The translations under genes and the position numbers were made by a program. From positions 1 to 12,706 of the forward strand of contig DASQHM010000088.1 in NCBI GenBank assembly GCA_035632095.1: a DNA stretch of 12,706 nt, given 5' to 3'. Under the pieces are notes generated by a model. That model was not told the DNA's origin, did no database searches, and saw nothing but the letters and a program-made list of their open reading frames with translations. This document shows, piece after piece, positions 7,358-12,706 of this stretch. Source of the stretch: DASQHM01 sp035632095 (GTDB lineage Bacteria > Pseudomonadota > Alphaproteobacteria > Ferrovibrionales > Ferrovibrionaceae). How positions within the stretch are numbered: position 1 is the first letter of the stretch; each line of letters begins with the position of its first letter.

Positions 7358-7374
7358 GGTTAAGAAGCTGTAAA
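7358..7374 (-). promoter_or_regulatory. CtrA-type box upstream of cheA and the che operon
   Basis: Read toward cheA the sequence is TTTACAGCTTCTTAACC, TTTA-N7-TTAAC. It differs from the ctrA box only at three spacer bases (14/17 identical). The second half ends 112 bases before the cheA ATG, inside the 161-base gap between chpT and cheA. This puts cheA-cheW-cheY-cheB-cheR under likely CtrA control independent of chpT. The rest of the gap (7248-7408) shows no other convincing element. Confidence 0.6.
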
Positions 7375-7408
7375 ATCCGGCAAATTCGGCCCTGCGAGGG
7401 CGCCCGGC

Positions 7409-8044
7409 CTAGGCTCGTCCGAGCTCCAGAACGAAGCGGGCGACGCCTTCGGACGGAGTCTCCACCATGAGCTTGACGCCCTGCTGCTCGGCCAGCGCCG
7501 CCACGTGACAGGCCACCACGTTGTGGGTGTCGATCAGCGCCTCATCGATGCTGCCGGACAAGGCCGTGCGGGTCTCCGGATCGATGCGCGCGCCGGCGCC
7601 CGTCGCCGCCACGGCGAAGGCAGAGCGACCGGCGCCCGGCCGCACCGCCAGAGTGCCGCCGCGCGGGAGCGACGCCGCCGCAACCAGCACGACATTCAGC
7701 AGAAGCTTGATCGTTGATTTGTCGATGCCGCCTTCGCCTTCGCTCAACGGCCAATCCAGCGATATGCGGCCCTTCTCGTAGATGCCGAGCGCCGCGGCCC
7801 GCGCCTCCGACAGCGGAATGGTCTGGCCCATGCTGCCCGCCGCTCCGAAGGCCAGCCGGTAGAAGCGGAGGCGCCGCGCCGCCTCTTCCGCGCTTTCGCC
7901 CAGAAGCTGCGTCGCCTGCTCGCGCATCGCGGCTTCGTCCTCGTCCATCAGGATTTCGACGCCGTTGCTCAAGGCGCCGATCGGCCCGATGAGATCGTGG
8001 CACAGGCGCGAGCACAACAAGGCGGTCAGCTTCAGGCTTGGCAT
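7409..8044 (-). CDS. chpT: ChpT, histidine phosphotransferase of the CckA-ChpT-CtrA relay
   Basis: ChpT receives phosphate from the receiver of hybrid kinase CckA and passes it to CtrA, and in Caulobacter also to CpdR. The 211-residue protein fits the family (HPTransfase type). The first helix carries the phosphorylated His16 in SRLCHDLIGPIGALSNGVEIL (helix from about 12 to 32), the hallmark of ChpT. A second helix (about 36-66) completes the hairpin, and a degenerate ATPase-like domain follows (about 75-208) without N, G1 or G2 boxes, so it should not be a kinase. ATG at 8044 is the only upstream ATG, GTG or TTG before an in-frame TAA, and GAGGA lies 4 bases before it. It is preceded by a perfect CtrA box and lies upstream of the che operon, from which it is separated by 161 bases. 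Confidence 0.93.
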   Translation of the reverse strand: MPSLKLTALLCSRLCHDLIGPIGALSNGVEILMDEDEAAMREQATQLLGESAEEAARRLRFYRLAFGAAGSMGQTIPLSEARAAALGIYEKGRISLDWPLSEGEGGIDKSTIKLLLNVVLVAAASLPRGGTLAVRPGAGRSAFAVAATGAGARIDPETRTALSGSIDEALIDTHNVVACHVAALAEQQGVKLMVETPSEGVARFVLELGRA

Positions 8045-8061
8045 CGCTTCCTCGTCGTGGA

Positions 8062-8078
8062 GGTTAAGGAAATGTTAA
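8062..8078 (-). promoter_or_regulatory. Perfect CtrA box upstream of chpT
   Basis: Read toward chpT the sequence is TTAACATTTCCTTAACC, an exact TTAA-N7-TTAAC. The second half ends only 19 bases before the chpT ATG. At that distance it should overlap the -10 region or the transcription start rather than a -35, unless the mRNA begins at or inside the start codon. Repression or negative feedback by CtrA is therefore possible. The remainder of the gap to the MFS gene (8079-8175) holds no element I can recognise. Confidence 0.7.
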
Positions 8079-8175
8079 TACGGATCGGCGCGGGGACGGG
8101 GGCGCCGAATTTCCATAACATGCACGGGTTGCGAGTAATCGTCCATCGCCTTCGGAACCGCGCACAACAATTTGC

Positions 8176-9369
8176 TCAGTCGCCCGCGACTGCGGCGCCA
8201 CGCGAAGAACGAACGGCAAATCGCAGGCCGATAAAGCCGAGCAGACCGAAGCCAAGCAGGCTGAGCATGGCGAGCAGCCATTCCGCGCCGGTCTCGGCGA
8301 TCACATAGCCGCCGAACAGCGGCGTCAGAAAAACACCGAGATTGTAAATGGTGTTGAAAAGCGCGACGGGCCGGCCGCGATCCTCGGGCGGAAATCGCTC
8401 GGAGAACCAGATGCTGAGCGTCGGATAATTCACGCTTTGGCCCAGTCCGAACAGGATCCCGGCCAATACGGTCGCCGCGGGGCCGTGAGCAAAGATCAAC
8501 AGGGCATAGCCGATGCTGCCAAGGCCGATTCCGCCGGCGACGATCACCTCGCGCGGCAGCGACTGCACGCGGCCGAAGACCAGCAGCCGCGAGCCGAACA
8601 TGCAGATGGTGTAGGTCGAGAAAAAATATGACACCGATACGCCGCGCTGCGCCAGCAGCAGGGCCAGGAACGACGGTGCGAAACCTCCGATCAAACCGAA
8701 GATAAGCGCGGAGACATTCGGCAGACGCAATTCCCGGCTGGTCAGGAGCTTGAGGTATCCGAGCGAGGCGGACGACTTCGGCGTCCACCCGCCGCCTCCG
8801 CCGATTGCGGCCGCCATGACCGCGCCGAGCAGGATCGGAATACCGGCGACAAAGAAGAAGCCGGCGACGCCGAACCGCTGGAGATACAGCTCCGCGATGA
8901 AAGGGCCGAACATGTTCGGCAAGGGCATCATGCTGGAATAGATGCCGAAGTAGTAGACGAACCGCTCCTGGTTGAGCCGGCTCTTGGCGAAGACCATGGC
9001 CGCAGGCACCACCAGACCCAAGCCCACGCCCTGAACGATGCGGCAGCAAACGGCGCCGTAAAACGAATGATCGGCGAATTGCAGGCCGATGAACGTGGCG
9101 AGTACGACGATCTGGCCGAGGATCGCGGTCGGAATGGCGCCGATCCGGCCGATCAGCGCGCCGCTGCAGAGCGTGGCAATGATCATCGGGATTGCGGACG
9201 CCGACAGCACAATGCCGATCTGGCGCTCGTCGAGGCCGGCGTCCTTGAAGATGACCGACAGCAACGCCAGCATGGTCGTCGACAGCGAATAGAGAAACGT
9301 GGCCGCGGCGAAAAGCCAGAATTGCAGCGCCGCACGGCGGCTATCGAATCCGATCGGGCGGCCGTTCAT
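8176..9369 (-). CDS. Major facilitator superfamily transporter, substrate unknown
   Basis: This 397-residue protein is strongly hydrophobic, with about twelve predicted membrane segments in two halves, separated by a short basic loop near residues 205-225 (TPKSSASLGYLKLLTSREL). It fits the major facilitator superfamily. The GALIGRIGAIPTAILGQ region after helix 2 (about 70-86) resembles the conserved loop 2-3 motif, and CRIVQGVGLGLVVPAAMVFA (108-127) resembles helix 4 of drug:H+ antiporter-like members. Such proteins move small solutes across the inner membrane using ion gradients. Its ATG follows the mobA stop after three bases and no strong Shine-Dalgarno is visible, so it is probably translated by coupling with mobA. 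The context suggests a link to molybdenum-enzyme physiology, but sequence does not reveal the substrate and the link may be incidental. Confidence 0.88.
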   Translation of the reverse strand: MNGRPIGFDSRRAALQFWLFAAATFLYSLSTTMLALLSVIFKDAGLDERQIGIVLSASAIPMIIATLCSGALIGRIGAIPTAILGQIVVLATFIGLQFADHSFYGAVCCRIVQGVGLGLVVPAAMVFAKSRLNQERFVYYFGIYSSMMPLPNMFGPFIAELYLQRFGVAGFFFVAGIPILLGAVMAAAIGGGGGWTPKSSASLGYLKLLTSRELRLPNVSALIFGLIGGFAPSFLALLLAQRGVSVSYFFSTYTICMFGSRLLVFGRVQSLPREVIVAGGIGLGSIGYALLIFAHGPAATVLAGILFGLGQSVNYPTLSIWFSERFPPEDRGRPVALFNTIYNLGVFLTPLFGGYVIAETGAEWLLAMLSLLGFGLLGFIGLRFAVRSSRGAAVAGD

Positions 9370-9372
9370 GCG

Positions 9373-10005
9373 CTACGGGCGGTCCAGCAGGCGAACAAGC
9401 CTTTCCGCCTCCGCCAAATCCTCGGGGCGGTTGGCGTTGAAGAACGGATCGACCGGCTGATCGCTCCACTCAACGGTCGTGAGCCGGTAGCGGGCGGTGA
9501 ATTTGTCGATCTTGCGCATGTCTTCATCGATGAGGGCGCGGCGCAAGTCGCCGGCCATCGCGACCGGCCACAGGCCGATCACCGGATGAACTTGTCCCGC
9601 CGAAGCGGCGCAGGCGAGCTCGGCGCCCCGCTCGACGGCTTCGCACAGCCTCGCCGCCAAGTCTCTGGGCAGAAACGGCGCATCGGTCGGCACGCTGAGC
9701 AGCCAGCGACACGCCGGCAGGTGTCGTTCGGCCCATTCCATGCCGCTCAAGATGCCGGCCAGCGGACCCGCGTAACCTTCGACCACATCGGCCACGACGG
9801 GAATCTTGAATTGGCCGAACCGAGCCGGATCACCGTTGGCGTTCAGCACCAGCGCCGCCACCTGCGGTGAGACGGTCTCGATGACCCGTTGCAACAAGGG
9901 CTTTCCGCCCAACATGCGGAGGCATTTGTCGCCGCCGCCCATGCGCCGCGCCAGCCCGCCGGCGAGAAGAACGGCGGCGACGCCGGGCCGGCGTTCAGGC
10001 GGCAT
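9373..10005 (-). CDS. mobA: MobA, molybdenum cofactor guanylyltransferase
   Basis: MobA joins GMP from GTP to molybdenum cofactor, making the guanine dinucleotide forms used by DMSO reductase-family enzymes such as formate dehydrogenase and nitrate reductase. The 210-residue protein shows the nucleotidyltransferase fold: N-terminal loop LAGGLARRMGGGDK (14-27) with catalytic-type Lys27, ADVVEGYAGPLAGILSGM (72-89), metal-binding Asp108 in VPTDAPFLP (105-113), HPVIGLWP (140-147) and FFNANRPEDL (188-197), close to the family's F-N-NTPEDL ending. The first 11 bases overlap the end of fdhD, and the MFS gene follows three bases after its stop, so the three form one operon. The overlap with fdhD, whose product serves formate dehydrogenase, fits a shared target. 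Confidence 0.95.
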   Translation of the reverse strand: MPPERRPGVAAVLLAGGLARRMGGGDKCLRMLGGKPLLQRVIETVSPQVAALVLNANGDPARFGQFKIPVVADVVEGYAGPLAGILSGMEWAERHLPACRWLLSVPTDAPFLPRDLAARLCEAVERGAELACAASAGQVHPVIGLWPVAMAGDLRRALIDEDMRKIDKFTARYRLTTVEWSDQPVDPFFNANRPEDLAEAERLVRLLDRP

Positions 10006-10876
10006 CGTCCGAGAGGCTCGCCTTGCGTTGATGACGCCTGCCCTCTTCGCCGACGCTTGCGGGGTCGACGTCGTAGACTAGGCGTTCTTCGCCGGAGACA
10101 CAGATGAAGCGCCGGCCCTTGGCGCGGCCGATCAGCGTCAACCCGGCTTGCTTCGCCAGGTCGACACCCCACGCGGTGAAGCCCGACCGCGAGATCAGGA
10201 TCGGAATGTGCATCTGCACGCACTTGATGACCATTTCCGACGTCAGGCGGCCGGTGGTGTAAAACAGCTTCCTCTCCGGTCCCACATGGTTCAGGAACAT
10301 CCACCCGGCGATCTTGTCGATGGCATTGTGGCGACCGACGTCTTCCATATAGACCAGCGGCCGGTCGGCTTCGCACAAGACGCAGCCGTGAATGGCGCCG
10401 GCCTCGAGATAGAGCGACGGCTGCGTGTTGATCTTGCGCGACAGCGAATAGATCCATGAGGTCTTGAGCCGGGCCTGACGGTCGAGCTTGACCTTGTCGA
10501 AGGTTTCCATCACGTCGCCGAACACGGTGCCTTGCGCGCAACCCGACGTGCGCGTCTTCTTTTTGAGCTTGGCTTCGAAGTTCGTCTGCCGTTCCGTGCG
10601 CACGACCACGGTATCGATTTCTGAATCGTAGTCGATACCGGCGATGCGATCCGCGGCACTCAGCATGTTCTGATTGAGCAGATAGCCGACCGCAAGATAA
10701 TCCGGGTAGTCGCCCACCGTCATCATGGTGACGATTTCCTGCCCGTTCAGGAACAGAGTGAGCGGACGCTCGATGGGCACGCGAGTCTCAATGGCGTGAC
10801 CGTGCTCGTCCCGCCCCTTCACCGATCGCGACAGCCGCGGATCATCGGGATTCGGCTTAACGACGAATTCTTCCAT
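9995..10876 (-). CDS. fdhD: FdhD, sulfurtransferase for formate dehydrogenase activation
   Basis: FdhD takes sulfur from a cysteine desulfurase and transfers it to the molybdenum cofactor, a step needed for formate dehydrogenase activity. The 293-residue protein has the family core: ERPLTLFLNGQEIVT (36-50), DYPDYLAVGYLLNQ (57-70), the loop TRTSGCAQGTVFG (108-120), MEDVGRHNAIDKIAGW (177-192) and TTGRLTSEMVIKCVQM (207-222) before RSGFTAWGVDLAKQAGLTLIG. In the loop that carries Cys121-x-x-Cys124 in E. coli only one cysteine is present, Cys113; a CxxC (Cys165-Val-Leu-Cys168) lies later, in IHGCVLCEAD. The ATG is preceded by only weak ribosome-binding signals. It heads the fdhD-mobA-MFS unit and is divergent from cysQ across 109 bases, in which I see no clear operator. 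Confidence 0.94.
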   Translation of the reverse strand: MEEFVVKPNPDDPRLSRSVKGRDEHGHAIETRVPIERPLTLFLNGQEIVTMMTVGDYPDYLAVGYLLNQNMLSAADRIAGIDYDSEIDTVVVRTERQTNFEAKLKKKTRTSGCAQGTVFGDVMETFDKVKLDRQARLKTSWIYSLSRKINTQPSLYLEAGAIHGCVLCEADRPLVYMEDVGRHNAIDKIAGWMFLNHVGPERKLFYTTGRLTSEMVIKCVQMHIPILISRSGFTAWGVDLAKQAGLTLIGRAKGRRFICVSGEERLVYDVDPASVGEEGRRHQRKASLSDDAA

Positions 10877-10973
10877 GCCTAACTATGCCTTGGTTCGCCG
10901 AATGGGCCAAGCCCGCGGCGGCTTTGGCCCGGCTTGACGATCGCACGACCCGATGCTCCACTCCCGGCGCAAC

Positions 10974-10979
10974 AAGGAG
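10974..10979 (+). promoter_or_regulatory. Ribosome binding site deciding the cysQ start
   Basis: AAGGAG lies 6 bases before ATG at 10986. An in-frame ATG at 10953 would place this site inside the coding region and add eleven residues (MLHSRRNKERS) with no family similarity, so 10986 is preferred. Confidence 0.7.
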
Positions 10980-10985
10980 CGGTCC

Positions 10986-11783
10986 ATGCCGGCAAGTCGC
11001 GCGACTGCGTTCCACCGCGCCGATCGATTACGCCTCATGGACGCGCTCTGCGCAATGGCGCGCGAAGCCGGAAGCCGCATTATGGAGGTCTATTCCGGGC
11101 CCTTTGCCGCGCGGACCAAGGTGGATCGCTCTCCGGTCACGGACGCAGACGAAGCTGCCGAACGCGTCATCGTCGAACGCCTGGGCGCGCTTACGCCTGG
11201 CATTCCCATCGTGGCGGAGGAAAGCGTGGCGCGAAGCGGCCTGCCCGCGCCGCCCGGCCATACGTTCTGGCTGGTCGATCCGCTCGATGGAACACGCGAG
11301 TTCATCGACCGCAACGGCGAATTCACGGTCAACATCGCCCTGGTGGAACATGGTACGCCGATCCTCGGTGTCGTTCTCGTCCCGGCGCTGCAACAGCTTT
11401 ACGGTGGGCGCGGTTCGGGCGATGCGTTTCGCATGTTCGGCACGGGAGCGCCAGAACCGATCGCCGCCGCGATGCCCGGCGCCGATGGCCTGAAGGTGGT
11501 GGCCAGCCGCTCCCACCGCGATGCCGCCACCGACGCATATCTGTCCAAGCTGACGGTCAAGGAGATTGTCGCGGCGGGCAGCTCGCTCAAGTTTTGCCGT
11601 GTCGCGGAAGGTGCCGCCGATCTCTATCCGCGCTTCGGCCCCACCATGGAATGGGACACCGCCGCCGGCCATGCCGTGCTGAGCGCCGCGGGCGGCAGCG
11701 TCCGCGGTCTCGACGGCCGGGACTTGGCCTACGGCAAGAGCGGCTACCTGAATTCGGCGTTCGTCGCTCGCGGGCGAGAGTAG
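10986..11783 (+). CDS. cysQ: CysQ, 3'(2'),5'-bisphosphate nucleotidase
   Basis: CysQ hydrolyses 3'-phosphoadenosine 5'-phosphate, a by-product of sulfate assimilation and sulfotransfer, to AMP, using magnesium. The 265-residue protein belongs to the inositol monophosphatase superfamily. Metal-binding motifs are in place: TDADEAAE (52-59), VAEES with Glu78-Glu79, WLVDPLDGTREF with Asp98 and Asp101 (95-106), and MEWDTAAGHAV with Asp224 (221-231). The segment GSSLKFCRVAEGAADLYPR (198-216) is characteristic of CysQ rather than of inositol phosphatases. It is transcribed away from fdhD and ends 11 bases from the end of the convergent CoA ligase gene, with no visible terminator between. No sulfate-assimilation gene is next to it in the window. 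Confidence 0.94.
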   Translation: MPASRATAFHRADRLRLMDALCAMAREAGSRIMEVYSGPFAARTKVDRSPVTDADEAAERVIVERLGALTPGIPIVAEESVARSGLPAPPGHTFWLVDPLDGTREFIDRNGEFTVNIALVEHGTPILGVVLVPALQQLYGGRGSGDAFRMFGTGAPEPIAAAMPGADGLKVVASRSHRDAATDAYLSKLTVKEIVAAGSSLKFCRVAEGAADLYPRFGPTMEWDTAAGHAVLSAAGGSVRGLDGRDLAYGKSGYLNSAFVARGRE

Positions 11784-11794
11784 CGCGGCGTCTC

Positions 11795-12706
11795 TTACGC
11801 GAACACGATGACGTCGTCGCCCGGGGCCTCGGCGAAGAGTCGCGTCGCCACGCCTTGCCGGCGCTCCAAGGTCGCGCGCTGATTGATGTAGCCCTTGTCG
11901 GTTATCTCATTGGCGTCGATGGAGGGCGGTTCCGCCATAACATGCATCCGCGCGATCCGCGACGACGACGCGGAATTCTCGGCGTTGTATGCGCCGATGC
12001 CGCGGCGGATGTGGTCGAGCACCGACGCGCATCGTACCAGATGCGCGGCATCGTCCCGGTGCTCCGCGTGCGTGCAGATCGACTTGCAGGCATTGACGTT
12101 CGGCCAAGCCAGAATTCCGATTTCGGGCCCGTCGTGGCCGCACACGACCGCGTCCTGCAGCACGGGAGACGCCGCGGCCAGAACGCCCACCCGCACCGCG
12201 CCCACATGCACCCAGGTGCCGGTGGCAAGCTTGAAATCCTCCGCCGTGCGGCCGTCGAAGACGATGCCTTGCGCCGGATCGTTCGCATCGGCAAAGCGGC
12301 CGGCGTCGCCGATGCGGTAATAGCCCTCCGCATCGAAGGCCTCGGCCGTGAGATCGGGGCGCTTCAAGTATCCCGGCGTGACATTCGGACCCTTGACCCG
12401 AATTTCCATCTTGCCGCCGGACGGCACCAGCTTGATGGCGACGCCCGGCACCGGCAGCCCGATCACGCCGGCGCGCTCCAACGGGAAATGGGCGGCGGTC
12501 GCAAGCGGCGCCGTCTCCGTCGAGCCCCAGGACGAGGTCATCACCACGCGATGGCCAAGCACGGCAATGGACAATGCCTCCAACCGGTCCCAAAGATCCT
12601 GCGGCAGCGCGGCGCCGGCGTAGAAGATCAGCTTCAGCTCGGCAAAAAACGCTTTCGCGAGAGTCCGGTCCTTCTCCAGAAACGGCAGCAGCATGGCGTA
12701 GCCGGC
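11795..12706 (-). CDS. Feruloyl-CoA synthase-like acyl-CoA ligase (partial, C-terminal 303 residues)
   Basis: The minus-strand frame is open through the right edge (first codons Ala-Gly-Tyr-Ala before the internal Met at 12694), so the start lies outside; full-length relatives have about 600-625 residues. Enzymes of this ANL family adenylate a carboxylic acid with ATP and then form the CoA thioester; feruloyl-CoA synthase acts on hydroxycinnamates from lignin. Seen motifs, counted from the edge, are TSSWGSTETAP (57-67), YYRIGDAGRF (129-138), FDGRTAEDFKLATGTWV (150-166) and the C-terminal ITDKGYINQRA (268-278), with Lys271 as the candidate adenylation lysine. The last two segments closely resemble feruloyl-CoA synthase as I know it. 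Substrate is inferred; another aromatic or aryl acid is possible. No hydratase/lyase gene of ferulate catabolism is within view. Confidence 0.85.
   Translation of the reverse strand, partial: AGYAMLLPFLEKDRTLAKAFFAELKLIFYAGAALPQDLWDRLEALSIAVLGHRVVMTSSWGSTETAPLATAAHFPLERAGVIGLPVPGVAIKLVPSGGKMEIRVKGPNVTPGYLKRPDLTAEAFDAEGYYRIGDAGRFADANDPAQGIVFDGRTAEDFKLATGTWVHVGAVRVGVLAAASPVLQDAVVCGHDGPEIGILAWPNVNACKSICTHAEHRDDAAHLVRCASVLDHIRRGIGAYNAENSASSSRIARMHVMAEPPSIDANEITDKGYINQRATLERRQGVATRLFAEAPGDDVIVFA

Noticed and set aside
5088..7373. A 761-codon open frame on the plus strand opposite cheA
   Set aside because: It mirrors cheA codon structure in GC-rich DNA, is rich in His, Asp, Arg and Leu, has no recognisable domain, and the minus strand encodes a clear CheA with all motifs.
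7389..7401. Small hairpin GCCCT-GCG-AGGGC just after the chpT stop as a terminator
   Set aside because: The stem has only five pairs and is not followed by a T run in the direction of chpT, so termination is not supported.
8075..8146. A short minus-strand reading frame of about 23 codons upstream of chpT (MDDYSQPV...)
   Set aside because: It has only a weak, too-close ribosome binding site and no similarity I know, and its stop lies inside the CtrA box; it is better explained as leader DNA.

Overview
The window looks like chromosomal DNA of a GC-rich alphaproteobacterium, most likely of the order Hyphomicrobiales (Rhizobiales). It holds CtrA and its phosphotransfer partner ChpT, which are alphaproteobacterial cell-cycle proteins, and CtrA's DNA-recognition helix region is essentially that of the known orthologues. 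The rest is alphaproteobacterial chemotaxis, flagellar and molybdenum-cofactor genes. I see no mobile element, tRNA, rRNA or CRISPR array. Coding density is high: the longest stretch without a gene is the 206 bases between fliI and ctrA, and no stretch exceeds 300 bases.

Left part (1-8175), motility and cell cycle. A 5'-terminal part of fliI (flagellar export ATPase, minus strand) is back to back with ctrA (plus strand). ctrA ends at a strong bidirectional hairpin terminator facing a complete chemotaxis operon on the minus strand. In transcription order that operon is cheA, cheW, cheY, cheB, cheR, with stop/start overlaps or near-contacts at three of its four junctions. Upstream of cheA lies chpT, also on the minus strand. 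A CtrA-type box (TTWAC-N5-CTTAA, i.e. TTAA-N7-TTAA-like) stands upstream of each of the four transcription starts: fliI, ctrA, cheA and chpT. The sequence therefore suggests that CtrA controls itself, its own phosphodonor, chemotaxis and flagellar export from one locus.

Right part (8176-12706), metabolism. A compact minus-strand run fdhD-mobA-MFS transporter serves molybdenum-cofactor maturation and formate dehydrogenase sulfuration, plus an unidentified transport step. Divergent from fdhD is cysQ (3'-phosphoadenosine 5'-phosphate phosphatase). It converges on a gene truncated by the window edge that encodes the C-terminal half of a feruloyl-CoA synthase-like acyl-CoA ligase.

The families are individually known. 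The most interesting points are the shared CtrA-type operators, one of them a perfect box only 19 bases from the chpT start codon; the chemotaxis operon lying between ctrA and chpT; and a CheA with two CheW domains and a C-terminal receiver.
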